From positions 1 through 43,649 of the forward strand of contig NZ_JADZDS010000045.1 of the NCBI RefSeq assembly GCF_020850895.1: a DNA stretch of 43,649 nt, in the 5' to 3' direction. Positions within the stretch are counted from its first letter, which is position 1; every line of letters begins with the position of its first letter. The notes under the pieces were generated by a model. That model was not told the origin of the DNA and did not search any database. It was given only the letters and a program-made list of their open reading frames with translations. A program made the translations under genes and the position numbers. This stretch comes from Thermomonas sp. Lineage in GTDB: Bacteria > Pseudomonadota > Gammaproteobacteria > Xanthomonadales > Xanthomonadaceae. Of the stretch, positions 1-11,183 are shown one piece after another.

Positions 1-786
1 CAGCAAAAACTCTTCCTCGACGCCATCCACAAGCCCTACGGCATGGTGCTTGTCACCGGCCCGACCGGGTCCGGCAAGACCGTGAGCCTGTATACCGCGC
101 TGGGTATCCTCAACGATGAGACCCGCAACATCAGCACGGTCGAGGACCCGGTGGAAATCCGTTTGCCCGGCGTCAACCAGGTCCAGCAGAACGCCAAACG
201 TGGCATGACCTTCGCCGCCGCCCTGCGCAGCTTCCTGCGCCAGGACCCGGACGTGATCATGGTCGGCGAAATCCGCGACCTCGAAACCGCCGAAATCGCG
301 GTCAAGGCCGCCCAGACTGGCCACATGGTGCTCTCCACCCTGCACACCAACGATGCCCCGCAAACCATCGCCCGCATGATGAACATGGGCATCGCGCCCT
401 ACAACATCACCAGTTCGGTGAACCTGGTCATCGCCCAGCGGCTGGTACGCCGCCTGCACAACGACTGCAAGCGCGCGGTTTCGCTGCCCGAGCACGCCCT
501 GCTGGCGGAAGGATTCACCGCAGACGAGATCCACGAGGGCTTCCAGGTCTTCGAGGCGGTGGGCTGCCCGGAGTGCACCGGGGGCTACAAGGGCCGCGCC
601 GGCATCTATCAGGTGATGCCGATGAACGACGAAATCCAGCAAATCATCCTCGCTGGTGGTAATGTCCAGCAATTGACCGAGGCATCGTTGCGCAGCGGTG
701 TCCGCGATTTGCGGCGCTCTGCACTCGACAAGGTGAGACAGGGGGTCACCAGCCTCGTCGAGATCAATCGCGTCACCAAGGACTGA
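1..786 (+). CDS. pilB: Type IV pilus assembly ATPase PilB, C-terminal part (5' end outside window)
   Basis: This is the hexameric motor ATPase that drives pilus extension at the inner-membrane face. The reading frame is open from base 1, so the N-terminal domains are missing, and 261 residues remain. Visible motifs in order are Walker A GPTGSGKT (window residues 20-27), the Asp box (STVEDPVE), Walker B with its glutamate ([10 protein letters not shown]) and the His box ([12 protein letters not shown]). A zinc-binding region follows, with LHNDC and then VGCPEC. Many PilB proteins have four cysteines here; the first is His in this copy, which could still bind metal. The C-terminal stretch [14 protein letters not shown] is typical of PilB and GspE ATPases. 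pilC follows after 11 nt, so the two are probably co-transcribed. PilB is preferred over GspE because the next genes are pilC and pilD. Confidence 0.96.
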   Translation, partial: QQKLFLDAIHKPYGMVLVTGPTGSGKTVSLYTALGILNDETRNISTVEDPVEIRLPGVNQVQQNAKRGMTFAAALRSFLRQDPDVIMVGEIRDLETAEIAVKAAQTGHMVLSTLHTNDAPQTIARMMNMGIAPYNITSSVNLVIAQRLVRRLHNDCKRAVSLPEHALLAEGFTADEIHEGFQVFEAVGCPECTGGYKGRAGIYQVMPMNDEIQQIILAGGNVQQLTEASLRSGVRDLRRSALDKVRQGVTSLVEINRVTKD

Positions 787-797
787 AGGGGAACGCC

Positions 798-2066
798 ATG
801 AACGCACGCGCCGCAGCAATCGCGAAGTCACGCAACCGGGCCGAATCCCGCCAAGCGAACCCACTGCAGGAGTTCGTTTGGGTCGGCAAGGACAAGCGCG
901 GCAAGGAGATGAAGGGCGAGCAATTGGCGCGCAGCGCCAACCTGCTTCGCGCGGAACTGCGCAAGCAGGGCATCACCCCGACGGTGGTCAAGAACAAGCC
1001 CAAGCCACTCCTCGGCGGCAGCGGCAAGAAGATCACCGCACGAGACATCGCCGTGTTCAGCCGCCAGATCGCCACCATGATGAAATCCGGCGTGCCGATC
1101 GTGCAGGCCCTGGAGATCATCGGCGGTGGCAACAAGAACCCGAACATGAAGAAGATGGTCAATGGGCTGCGCAACGACATCGAGGGCGGTTCGTCCATCT
1201 ACGAGGCGATGAGCCAGTACCCGGTGCAGTTCGACGAGTTGTACCGCAATCTGGTGCGCGCCGGCGAGGCGTCCGGCGTGCTGGAAACCGTGCTGGAAAC
1301 GATCGCCAACTACAAGGAAAACATCGAGAGCATCAAGGGCAAGATCAAGAAAGCGCTGTTCTATCCCGCAGCTGTCATCGCGGTGGCGATCTTGGTCTGC
1401 GCGGTGCTGATGGTGTACGTGGTGCCCATCTTCAAGGAGACGTTCAAGGATTTTGGCGCCGACCTGCCCGCCTTCACGACCCTGGTGTTCGGGATTTCCG
1501 ATGTCCTTGTCAAGTGGTTCTGGCTGATCGGCATCGTGGCCGCCGGCGGCATCGGCTTCTTCATCTACAGCTACAAGCGCTCCGACAAGCTCAAGCGCGC
1601 CGTCGACGGCATGATGCTGCGGATGCCGATCATCGGCGGCGTGCTGCACCAGTCCGCAGTGGCCCGCTTCGCACGCACACTGGCGGTGACCTTCAAGGCA
1701 GGCGTGCCGCTGGTCGAGGCCCTCGACAGCGTGGCAGGCGCCACCGGCAGCATGGTCTACGAACAAGCCGTCCGCAAGATGCAAGAGGACGTTGCGGTGG
1801 GCTATCCGGTCAACGTGGCGATGAAGCAGATCGGCCTGTTCCCGCACATGGTCGTGCAGATGACCGCGATCGGCGAAGAAGCAGGTGCACTGGACACCAT
1901 GCTGTTCAAGGTGGCCGATTTCTATGAGGAAGAAGTCAGCAACACGGTGGACTCGTTGTCCAGCCTGATCGAGCCGATGGTGATGGTCATCATCGGCGGC
2001 TTGGTCGGTTCGATCGTGGTGGCAATGTACTTGCCGATCTTCAAGATCGCCATGACGGTGATGTAA
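798..2066 (+). CDS. pilC: Type IV pilus inner-membrane platform protein PilC
   Basis: PilC is the polytopic inner-membrane platform that couples the PilB/PilT motors to pilin insertion. The protein has 422 residues, normal for the family. It has two copies of the T2SS-F domain, the first starting near the motif FSRQIATMMKSGVPIVQALE and the second near FARTLAVTFKAGVPLVEALD. Hydrophobic segments lie near residues 185-210, 230-260 and 390-415. The ATG at 798 is preceded by an AAGGGGAA ribosome binding site overlapping the end of pilB. The same-strand arrangement with pilB and pilD is the standard pilBCD-type cluster, although no pilin gene is seen in the window. Confidence 0.96.
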   Translation: MNARAAAIAKSRNRAESRQANPLQEFVWVGKDKRGKEMKGEQLARSANLLRAELRKQGITPTVVKNKPKPLLGGSGKKITARDIAVFSRQIATMMKSGVPIVQALEIIGGGNKNPNMKKMVNGLRNDIEGGSSIYEAMSQYPVQFDELYRNLVRAGEASGVLETVLETIANYKENIESIKGKIKKALFYPAAVIAVAILVCAVLMVYVVPIFKETFKDFGADLPAFTTLVFGISDVLVKWFWLIGIVAAGGIGFFIYSYKRSDKLKRAVDGMMLRMPIIGGVLHQSAVARFARTLAVTFKAGVPLVEALDSVAGATGSMVYEQAVRKMQEDVAVGYPVNVAMKQIGLFPHMVVQMTAIGEEAGALDTMLFKVADFYEEEVSNTVDSLSSLIEPMVMVIIGGLVGSIVVAMYLPIFKIAMTVM

Positions 2067-2088
2067 TCCGACAGGAATCAACCGACAG

Positions 2089-2952
2089 ATGGCTTACCTG
2101 GATGCGCACCCCGGCTTCGGCTTGCCCGCCGTCGCCGGGTTGGGCCTGCTGATCGGGAGTTTCCTCAACGTCGTCATCTTGCGCCTGCCGCCGCGGCTGG
2201 AATGGAGCTGGCGGCGCGATGCCCGTGAGATCCTCGAACAGAACGACCTCTACGAACCCCCGCCACCGGGCATCGTGGTCGAGCGCTCGCACTGCCCGCG
2301 CTGCAACCATCAACTGGCGTGGTTCGAGAATATCCCGCTATTGAGCTGGCTTGCCTTGCGCGGCAAGTGCCGCAGTTGCAGCAACCCGATCTCGTTCCAG
2401 TATCCCTTGGTCGAACTGCTGACCGGGCTGCTGTTCCTGGCCTGCGCCTGGCGCTTCGGATTCGGCTGGAAGTGCTTCGGAGCGCTGCTGTTCACCAGCT
2501 TCCTGATCGCGCTGTCCGGGATCGACCTGCGCACGAAGCTGCTGCCCGACCAACTCACCCTGCCCCTGATGTGGCTGGGACTGGTCGCTGCCAGCGACAA
2601 CCTGTACATGCCCACCAAGCCGGCCCTGCTTGGCGCAATGGCCGGGTACATGAGCCTGTGGTCGGTGTATTGGGTGTTCAAGCAACTCACCGGCAAGGAA
2701 GGCATGGGCCACGGCGACTTCAAATTGCTGGCGGCGCTGGGGGCGTGGATCGGCCTTGCCGGCATCCTGCCCACCATCCTGATGTCGTCCTTGCTCGGCG
2801 CCTTGATCGGATCGATCTGGCTGCTCGCCAAGGGTCGCGACAAGGCCACGCCGATCCCGTTCGGGCCCTATCTGGCCGTTGCTGGCTGGATCAGCTTCAT
2901 GTGGGGCCCGCAGCTGGTGGACTGGTACATGGGTGTCGCCGGGTTGGCGTAG
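2089..2952 (+). CDS. pilD: Prepilin peptidase / N-methyltransferase PilD
   Basis: This bifunctional inner-membrane aspartic protease cleaves type IV prepilins and pseudopilins after glycine and N-methylates the new N-terminus. The protein has 287 residues. The N-terminal cytoplasmic domain carries the two CxxC pairs (HCPRC and GKCRSC) of the zinc-binding methyltransferase part. The protease part has the two conserved aspartate regions, GIDLRTKLLPDQLTLPL and GMGHGDFKLLAALGAW, among several transmembrane helices. It lies 22 nt after pilC and 25 nt before coaE on the same strand, the usual pilC-pilD-coaE order in pseudomonads and xanthomonads. Confidence 0.96.
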   Translation: MAYLDAHPGFGLPAVAGLGLLIGSFLNVVILRLPPRLEWSWRRDAREILEQNDLYEPPPPGIVVERSHCPRCNHQLAWFENIPLLSWLALRGKCRSCSNPISFQYPLVELLTGLLFLACAWRFGFGWKCFGALLFTSFLIALSGIDLRTKLLPDQLTLPLMWLGLVAASDNLYMPTKPALLGAMAGYMSLWSVYWVFKQLTGKEGMGHGDFKLLAALGAWIGLAGILPTILMSSLLGALIGSIWLLAKGRDKATPIPFGPYLAVAGWISFMWGPQLVDWYMGVAGLA

Positions 2953-2965
2953 TTCGCCCGCACGC

Positions 2966-2971
2966 CATAAT
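2966..2971 (+). promoter_or_regulatory. Candidate -10 element for coaE (leaderless architecture)
   Basis: The hexamer CATAAT matches the -10 consensus at five of six positions. It lies exactly 6 nt before the coaE ATG, with TTGGCG (2944-2949) 16 nt upstream as a possible weak -35. Transcription would start at or next to the A of the start codon. There is no purine-rich ribosome binding site before coaE. This is inference from sequence only. Confidence 0.4.
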
Positions 2972-2977
2972 GCCCGC

Positions 2978-3622
2978 ATGAGCGATTACATCATCGGACT
3001 GACCGGCGGGGTGGCCTCGGGGAAAAGTGCAGTGGAGAAGCGCTTCCGCGCCATGGGCGTGACCGTCGCCGATGCCGACGCGGCAGCGCGCGCAGCAGTG
3101 GCGCCGGGCAGCCCCGGGCTGGCCGAGGTGGTGGCCTCCTTCGGCGCGGATGTGCTGGCCGCGGATGGCAGCCTCGACCGCGCCGGCATGCGCCGGCGCG
3201 TGTTCAACGATCCAACGGCACGGACACGCCTTGAGGCCATCGTGCATCCGATCGTGCGCACCTCACTCGCTGCAGCCTGCAGCGCTGCAACCGGGGTCTA
3301 CGCGATCGCATCGATCCCCCTGCTTGCCGAGGGGGGAGGGCGCACGCCCTATCCTTGGCTTGAACGAATCCTGGTCGTGGATGCCCCCGAGGCCACGCGG
3401 CTGGAACGGTTGATGCGACGTGACGGCATCGATGCCAACCTGGCCCGCACGATGATCACGGCACAGGCCACGCGAGAGGGGCGTTTGGCGATAGCGGACG
3501 ACGTGCTGATCAATGATCGGGACGAGGCTGGCCTGGATGCACATGCGGCGGCATTGGATCGCCTCTATCGGCGGCTGGCAGCAGCGCACTGCGCACGTCC
3601 ACCGGTTGCAGTGTCCCGATAG
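2978..3622 (+). CDS. coaE: Dephospho-CoA kinase
   Basis: CoaE phosphorylates the 3'-hydroxyl of dephospho-CoA in the last step of coenzyme A synthesis, in the cytosol. The start is taken at the ATG at 2978, which gives MSDYIIGLTGGVASGKS, so the P-loop GGVASGKS falls at residues 9-16 as is normal for CoaE. Starting further upstream would add residues overlapping pilD with no family match. The length is 214 residues. Other family signatures are the VHPIVR segment and PLLAEGG, followed by the segment binding the nucleotide lid. It converges with mutT; the two stop codons are 4 nt apart within a palindrome. Confidence 0.95.
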   Translation: MSDYIIGLTGGVASGKSAVEKRFRAMGVTVADADAAARAAVAPGSPGLAEVVASFGADVLAADGSLDRAGMRRRVFNDPTARTRLEAIVHPIVRTSLAAACSAATGVYAIASIPLLAEGGGRTPYPWLERILVVDAPEATRLERLMRRDGIDANLARTMITAQATREGRLAIADDVLINDRDEAGLDAHAAALDRLYRRLAAAHCARPPVAVSR

Positions 3623-3626
3623 GCGC

Positions 3627-4064
3627 CTAGCCGAGAGCGGTCCCACGCGTTTGCGAAGCGCTTCCGTTGGCCTCCCGCAAGCGCTTCAGCAGTTCCTCGA
3701 CCACGGGACGATCCGCAGGCGGCATCGGGTAGTCGGACAACTTGTGCAGCGGCACCCAGGCCAGCGCCTGCCCTTCGAGCCCGCGTGGACGCCCGCTGTG
3801 GCTGACTTCTCGCACATCCAGCAGCAGCCTTTTATCAACATCTTCGTGGGCCACACAAACGACCGGCGCGCCCACCGTGACCGCAATCCCCAATTCCTCG
3901 CGCAACTCGCGTACCAGCGCAGCTTCGGGGGATTCTCCACGCTCAACCTTGCCGCCCGGGAATTCCCACAATCCGGCCAGCTCCCGACCGAGCGTTCGTC
4001 GGGCCAACAGGATGCGACCACGCAGGTCACGCAGCACGCCGGCAACCACGTGGACTTGTTTCAT
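3627..4064 (-). CDS. mutT: Nudix hydrolase, MutT family (8-oxo-dGTP diphosphatase)
   Basis: MutT hydrolyses oxidised nucleotides such as 8-oxo-dGTP and so prevents A:T to C:G transversions. The start is taken at 4064 (MKQVHVVAGVL), which is preceded by AGGGAA on the minus strand; an in-frame ATG at 4130 would add 22 residues unlike the family. The length is 145 residues. The Nudix box runs from GKVERGES to RELREELGI with every conserved Gly and Glu in place. The gene follows secA on the same strand after 141 nt, the same secA-mutT order as in E. coli, which supports MutT over other Nudix enzymes. Substrate specificity is inferred. Confidence 0.88.
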   Translation of the reverse strand: MKQVHVVAGVLRDLRGRILLARRTLGRELAGLWEFPGGKVERGESPEAALVRELREELGIAVTVGAPVVCVAHEDVDKRLLLDVREVSHSGRPRGLEGQALAWVPLHKLSDYPMPPADRPVVEELLKRLREANGSASQTRGTALG

Positions 4065-4205
4065 GGCGATCACATTCCCTGCCTGCGCATCCGGAGAGGC
4101 AACGTCATTCGGCGGGGATTCGAGGCACACCCATGGCCCCCCACGGTCAGCGTGAGGAGCTTGGAGATGCAGCCCGTTCCAGACATCACCACGGGCAACC
4201 CGGCG

Positions 4206-6911
<2,706 letters not shown>

Positions 6912-6975
6912 GGGTGGTGCAATCCTTGGCGGGATGCGCGCAGTGGCGCGGCATCGGGATTCGGCGACAGCGATG

Positions 6976-7049
6976 GGCTCCGACCCGAGCGCGTTGCCCG
7001 GGCGGAGCCGACCATTTTAACGGGATGTGGTCCGCCGTGCCTGCGGACC
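6976..7049 (-). promoter_or_regulatory. Stem-loops and possible -10 in the M23-secA spacer
   Basis: Two inverted repeats lie between the M23 stop and the secA start. One is GGTCCGC / GCGGACC (7029-7035 with 7043-7049, 7-nt loop). The other is GGCTCCG / CGGAGCC (6976-6982 with 7003-7009). Between them the minus strand reads TAAAAT (7019-7014), a five-of-six -10 match, but no good -35 is visible at 16-18 nt. The first hairpin could end or attenuate M23 transcription, and the TAAAAT could serve secA. Both roles are inferences. Confidence 0.3.
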
Positions 7050-7059
7050 GGCCGTCTTG

Positions 7060-8007
7060 TCAGCCGCGCGACGGCCCGTGGCGGGCCAGCGCGTCGTTGT
7101 GGCCAAGGAAACGGAGCGGATCGACGACAACGCCGTCCTGCCAGACCTCGAGGTGGACGTGGGACCCGGTGGAACGCCCCGTGGACCCGGCCTTGGCAAT
7201 TTCCTGCCCCGCGCGGACCAGATCGCCGACCTGATGGGTCAGGCGCGAATTGTGGGCATAGCGGGTGACGTAGCCATTGCCGTGATCGATTTCGATGGTA
7301 TTGCCATAGCCGTTGCGGACCCCGGCAAAACTGACCACGCCATCGGCCACCGCCAGCACCGGATCGCCGGTATTGGCCTCGAAATCGATGCCCTTGTGGA
7401 ATTCACCACCGCCACCGAAAGGATCGGCACGACGTCCGAATCCGGAGGTGATGAAACTGCCGATGACCGGGAGGCGAGAGGGCGTTGCGCGGAGATCGAG
7501 CAGGCGATTGAACAACAGGGATTCGATCACCGACAGCTGGGTATTGGCATGCCGATAGTCGGTTTCCAGCGCCGAAAGACGCAGTTTCAACTCAGCCACC
7601 GGCATGTCGCTGGTACGTTTCCCGCTGCCACCCTGGCCCACCGGATGGTTGAAATCGAATTCGCCGTCCTCGAGCTGTCCGTTCTGGGCCAGCCGGCTAC
7701 CCAAGGCATTGAGGCGGTTGGCCTGCGCCTGCAACTCGGCCAGCCGTGCGGCCAGCGCATTGACCTCGCGCTGGGCGTCGCGACGCGCCTTGTCGAGTTC
7801 GGCTTGGCTCTGCGCATTCGATGCCTGCAATGCCTCCACCTGCGCCATCCCCACCGCGCTGCGCACCGCCGCGCCACACAGCATGCCGGCACCGAGCAAC
7901 AGCGCCAGCGCAGCCAGCGGCCGTGCCAGCGCCCAATGGCGAAAACGCTCCAGCGGCAGGTGCATGCGGGTCCGGGTATCGTGTTGCGTGTTCGTCTTGT
8001 TGGTCAT
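7060..8007 (-). CDS. M23 family metallopeptidase (LytM domain), membrane-anchored
   Basis: This is a zinc endopeptidase of the LytM/M23 family, expected to cut peptidoglycan cross-links or bridges in the periplasm. With the start at 8007 (MTNKTNTQ) the protein has 315 residues. It has a short cytoplasmic tail, one transmembrane helix around residues 26-46 and a coiled coil rich in Ala, Gln, Glu and Arg around residues 55-90. The C-terminal M23 domain has the metal ligands intact: HKGID (H and D) and SHVHLEVW (HxH). It is therefore probably an active enzyme, not a degenerate EnvC/NlpD-like activator. An in-frame ATG at 7965 is an alternative start. Its start codon lies only 5 nt from the divergent dciA start. 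The gene sits upstream of secA on the same strand. Confidence 0.88.
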   Translation of the reverse strand: MTNKTNTQHDTRTRMHLPLERFRHWALARPLAALALLLGAGMLCGAAVRSAVGMAQVEALQASNAQSQAELDKARRDAQREVNALAARLAELQAQANRLNALGSRLAQNGQLEDGEFDFNHPVGQGGSGKRTSDMPVAELKLRLSALETDYRHANTQLSVIESLLFNRLLDLRATPSRLPVIGSFITSGFGRRADPFGGGGEFHKGIDFEANTGDPVLAVADGVVSFAGVRNGYGNTIEIDHGNGYVTRYAHNSRLTHQVGDLVRAGQEIAKAGSTGRSTGSHVHLEVWQDGVVVDPLRFLGHNDALARHGPSRG

Positions 8008-8012
8008 CTGCC

Positions 8013-8498
8013 ATGCCTGATTCGCGATCCACGCCCCCGCGGGGCAATACCCCGACCCAGGATCCGCGCGCTGCGCTGGATGCACTGCTCGCCGGTTCCG
8101 CCGGTGGCACCTTGCGTCGCGCACTATGGCTCGACGCGGTGGACCAGATGTTGCGTCCGCACCTGCCCCCGGGCCTGCCGGCGCATGCGCGTCTGGCCAA
8201 TATCCGCGGTGACAAACTGGTTTTCGTCGTCGACTCGCCGGTGTGGCACGCCAAACTCCGGCTTGCCGCACCCGCGCTGGTCGACGCTGCCCACTCCATC
8301 GGGCTCGAAGTCACCAGCGTGATCGTCAAGACCACGCCCGATCCACTGCGCCCCGCATTGCCGGACGGCAGCAGCCACACTCCGATGTCAGCAACCGCCC
8401 GCGCTGAGCTGGCGGCCGCCTTGGCCTTGCTGCGGCCCCGGCCCGTGGAGGATGAATCCACGGGGCGACCGTCGGGACGGAAAAAGCGGGGAACGTAG
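8013..8498 (+). CDS. dciA: DciA-like DUF721 protein (putative replicative helicase loader)
   Basis: The protein has 161 residues. The central part (about residues 30-105) fits the DUF721/DciA domain, with segments such as LWLDAVDQMLRPHLP, LVFVVDSPVWHAKLRLAAP and a beta strand near VTSVIVK. The C-terminus is Pro-, Arg- and Lys-rich and probably disordered. DciA loads or operates the DnaB helicase in bacteria that lack DnaC. The locus between lpxC and secA is where pseudomonads carry their DUF721 gene, which supports orthology. The start at 8013 (MPDSRST) was chosen because upstream in-frame residues are low-complexity shadow sequence of the M23 gene. No ribosome binding site is obvious. The gene converges with lpxC, 145 nt away. 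Confidence 0.75.
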   Translation: MPDSRSTPPRGNTPTQDPRAALDALLAGSAGGTLRRALWLDAVDQMLRPHLPPGLPAHARLANIRGDKLVFVVDSPVWHAKLRLAAPALVDAAHSIGLEVTSVIVKTTPDPLRPALPDGSSHTPMSATARAELAAALALLRPRPVEDESTGRPSGRKKRGT

Positions 8499-8611
8499 AA
8501 CACCCCGATGACCGGCCACAACCCATCGTAACCGTGTAACTGCCCGAATTTGTTAAGAAATCCGAAACGGGCGGGGAACGTGCGCCCAGAACACCAAGGC
8601 GTCGACGGATC

Positions 8612-8627
8612 CGTGACGCCGGTCACG
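8612..8627. terminator. Weak stem-loop between convergent dciA and lpxC
   Basis: The inverted repeat CGTGAC-gccg-GTCACG forms a 6-bp stem with a 4-nt loop in the 145-nt spacer between the two convergent stop codons. There is no T tract on either side, so it is at best a weak bidirectional terminator. A second weak pair, CGGGG / CCCCG (8487-8491 with 8503-8507), spans the dciA stop. Confidence 0.25.
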
Positions 8628-8643
8628 CCCCTCCCGAACGGGA

Positions 8644-9564
8644 TCAATACGCCGGCTGGATCGCCCCATACAAGGGCATCGGAAGCGACGGCGCAGCCTC
8701 GTCGGCAGACACCAACTCCCACGCCTCCGCATCGGCCAGCAGGGCGCGCACCAGCGCATTGTTCAGGGCATGGCCGGATTTGTAGCCTTCATAGGCACCG
8801 AGGATGGCGTGCCCGGCGAGGTACAGGTCGCCGATCGCATCCAGTACCTTATGACGCACGAATTCATCGGCGTAGCGCAGGCCGTCCTCGTTCAGGACCC
8901 GGAACTCGTCAAGCACGATCGCATTGTCCATCGAGCCGCCAAGGCCGAGGTTGTGCTCGCGCATGGACTCGAGATCGCGCATGAAACCGAAGGTCCGGGC
9001 GCGGCTGATTTCGCGGATGTAGTTTTCGGTCGAGAACGCCAACTCGACCCGGGACAGCGCGTCCGGGATGGCCGGATGGTCGAACTTGACCGTGAAGCCG
9101 AGTCGGAATCCTTCATAGGGCTCGAACCTGGCCAGTTTGTCCCCCTGGCGCACGTCCACCGGCTTGCGGATGCGGATGAAGCGCTTGGGTGCGTTCTGCT
9201 CCACGATCCCGCCCGATTGGAGCAGGAACACGAATGGCCCGGCCGAACCGTCCATGATCGGCACTTCCGGTGCAGTCAGGTCGACCACGACATTATCGAT
9301 GCCAAGGCCAGCCAAGGCCGACATCAGGTGCTCGACCGTCTGCACCTTGACGCCGTCGCGGCCCAGCCCGGTGCACAGCGTGGTCTCGCTGACCAGCAGT
9401 GCGCTGGCGGGTAGGTCCACCGGCGGATCGAGGTCGATGCGACGAAAAACGACACCGGTGTCGACCGCGGCCGGACGCAAGGTCAGGAAGACCTTTTCAC
9501 CGCCATGCAGTCCGACGCCGGTGGCGCGGATGACGTTCTTGAGTGTGCGCTGTCGCAGCATCAT
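8644..9564 (-). CDS. lpxC: UDP-3-O-acyl-N-acetylglucosamine deacetylase LpxC
   Basis: LpxC removes the acetyl group from UDP-3-O-acyl-GlcNAc, the committed and regulated step of lipid A synthesis. The protein has 306 residues, close to the usual 303-305. Zinc and catalytic residues are in place: TVEHLMSAL (Glu and first His), HKVLDAIGD (second His and Asp ligand) and KSGHALNN (late catalytic His). It starts [10 protein letters not shown], the canonical LpxC N-terminus; two adjacent ATG codons leave a one-residue ambiguity. It closes the dcw cluster, 235 nt after ftsZ across a hairpin-rich spacer. Confidence 0.97.
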   Translation of the reverse strand: MMLRQRTLKNVIRATGVGLHGGEKVFLTLRPAAVDTGVVFRRIDLDPPVDLPASALLVSETTLCTGLGRDGVKVQTVEHLMSALAGLGIDNVVVDLTAPEVPIMDGSAGPFVFLLQSGGIVEQNAPKRFIRIRKPVDVRQGDKLARFEPYEGFRLGFTVKFDHPAIPDALSRVELAFSTENYIREISRARTFGFMRDLESMREHNLGLGGSMDNAIVLDEFRVLNEDGLRYADEFVRHKVLDAIGDLYLAGHAILGAYEGYKSGHALNNALVRALLADAEAWELVSADEAAPSLPMPLYGAIQPAY

Positions 9565-9638
9565 GGAAGCCTAGCACGCAAGAGCCTGAACCCAGCCCGA
9601 AGCGCAACCCTGGCGCGGGTTACAGCCGCCGGGGAAAG

Positions 9639-9695
9639 CGGCCGGTCGGCGTGCCGACCGGCCGAAAGGCACCTCGGGCCGGTCACCCGAGGTGC
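9639..9695 (-). terminator. Two tandem stem-loops between ftsZ and lpxC
   Basis: Hairpin one is a 12-bp perfect inverted repeat around a central GT (CGGCCGGTCGGC at 9639-9650 with its complement at 9653-9664). Hairpin two is GCACCTCGGG / CCCGAGGTGC (9669-9678 with 9686-9695, 7-nt loop). Read on the minus strand each is followed by only CTTTC, so a strong intrinsic terminator is uncertain. They could separate ftsZ from lpxC expression or protect the ftsZ 3' end. Confidence 0.5.
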
Positions 9696-9730
9696 AAGGA
9701 CCGTCCACGGCATCCATGCGGTACCGCTTC

Positions 9731-9788
9731 GGAATCGGATCGCAGCAGCCGCGCCCCGATTCCCCGCGGCCGGCCATCCCTGGCCGGC
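9731..9788 (-). repeat. Further inverted repeats just downstream of ftsZ
   Basis: GCCGGCCA-tccc-TGGCCGGC (9769-9776 with 9781-9788) is an 8-bp stem beginning 12 nt after the ftsZ stop; one bulge extends it by another 4 bp. GGAATCGG (9731-9738) pairs with CCGATTCC (9756-9763). Neither has a following T run on the minus strand. Confidence 0.35.
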
Positions 9789-9799
9789 GCGGTCTTCCA

Positions 9800-11071
9800 T
9801 CAATCCGCCTGGCGACGCAGGAAGGCGGGAATATCGAGGTAGTCGTCCTTCGGCAACTCGGCACTGATCGGTGCCGACGCCGTCGAACCGCCGCTACCGC
9901 CACGACGCAGCGCGCTGGCGAACGAGGTCTGCGCCATCGGCTCGAACGGATCGGCCACCGCATCGATCGCAAGACCGGTGGTGCCGTCGCGGCGCGCGGC
10001 GGTGTTGATCAGCTGCACCTGCGGGCGACGCGGAGCATCGCTGGTCGGCTCGAAGCGGTAGTCGCGACGTGCGTTGTCGCTGGTGATCGGCTGGCGCAGG
10101 CCGGCGGTCGCGCGGCTGAGGCCGGTGGCGACCACGGTGACGCGCACTTCGTCCTGCATGTCCGGATCGAGCACGGTGCCGATCACCACGGTCGCGTCCT
10201 CGGAGGCGAACTGCTCCACGGTGCGGCCCACTTCGTCGAATTCGGCCATGGTGAAATCCGGGCCGGCGGTGATGTTGACCAGGATGCCATTGGCACCGGA
10301 CAGGTTGACGTCGTCCAGCAGCGGGTTCTGGATCGCCGCTTCGGCCGCTGCCTGGGCACGGTCGTCGCCGCGGGCGCTGCCGGTGCCCATCATCGCCAGA
10401 CCCATTTCCGACATCACCGTGCGCACGTCGGCGAAGTCCACGTTGATCAGGCCGGGGCGAACGATCAAATCGGCGATGCCCTGCACCGCGCCTTGCAACA
10501 CATCGTTGGCGGCGCGAAAGGCCTGGATCATGGTGGCATTGCGGCCGAGCACCGTGATCAGCTTTTCATTGGGAATCGTGATCAACGAATCGCAGTGCTG
10601 CGACAGTTCCTCGATGCCCTTCAGCGCCACCTGCATGCGGCGACGACCCTCGAACGGGAACGGCTTGGTGACCACGGCCACCGTGAGGACGCCCATTTCC
10701 TTGGCCAGTTGCGCCACCACCGGCGCGGCGCCGGTGCCGGTGCCGCCGCCCATGCCGGCGGTGATGAACACCATGTCCGCACCCTGCAGCACGTCCATGA
10801 TCGCGTCGCGATCCTCCAGCGCAGCCTGGCGACCGACCTCCGGGTTGGCGCCGGCGCCCAGGCCCTTGGTGACGTTGCCGCCGAGCGTCAGTTGCCGGCT
10901 GGCGCCGCAGTTCTTGATCGCTTGAGAATCGGTGTTGGCGGTGATGAACTCCACGCCATCAATGTTGCTGTTGACCATGTGCGCCACGGCATTGCCGCCG
11001 CCGCCGCCAACGCCAATGACCTTGATCACCGCATTGGGCGCCACCTGCTGGATCAGTTCGAAATGTGCCAT
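9800..11071 (-). CDS. ftsZ: Cell division GTPase FtsZ
   Basis: FtsZ is the tubulin-like GTPase that forms the division ring. With the start at 11071 (MAHFELIQ) the protein has 423 residues. That ATG has AAGGA 7 nt upstream; an ATG at 11122 would add 17 hydrophilic residues. Motifs are the glycine-rich loop VGGGGGNAV, the tubulin signature GGGTGTG, the synergy loop [15 protein letters not shown], a variable linker from about residue 320, and the C-terminal peptide [14 protein letters not shown] that binds FtsA and ZipA. It lies 112 nt after ftsA and 235 nt before lpxC, the widest gaps inside this cluster, so extra promoters in ftsA or the spacer are plausible. Confidence 0.98.
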   Translation of the reverse strand: MAHFELIQQVAPNAVIKVIGVGGGGGNAVAHMVNSNIDGVEFITANTDSQAIKNCGASRQLTLGGNVTKGLGAGANPEVGRQAALEDRDAIMDVLQGADMVFITAGMGGGTGTGAAPVVAQLAKEMGVLTVAVVTKPFPFEGRRRMQVALKGIEELSQHCDSLITIPNEKLITVLGRNATMIQAFRAANDVLQGAVQGIADLIVRPGLINVDFADVRTVMSEMGLAMMGTGSARGDDRAQAAAEAAIQNPLLDDVNLSGANGILVNITAGPDFTMAEFDEVGRTVEQFASEDATVVIGTVLDPDMQDEVRVTVVATGLSRATAGLRQPITSDNARRDYRFEPTSDAPRRPQVQLINTAARRDGTTGLAIDAVADPFEPMAQTSFASALRRGGSGGSTASAPISAELPKDDYLDIPAFLRRQAD

Positions 11072-11183
11072 GTCCGTGTCCTTGTTGATGTGGTTTTGGT
11101 TCTTTGTTCGCTGAGTCTTCACGTTGCTGATTGCATCGCTCCGCCGCCGCCCTGCCGCCTGTTTTCATCCCCCCGAGCCGTCT

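Noticed and set aside
828-2081. A 417-codon minus-strand open frame
   Set aside because: It is the complement of pilC, His- and Asp-rich with no recognisable domain.
6912-7059. A SecM-like leader peptide upstream of secA
   Set aside because: No ORF with a signal peptide and arrest-like C-terminus is present; minus-strand frames here run into secA and look random.
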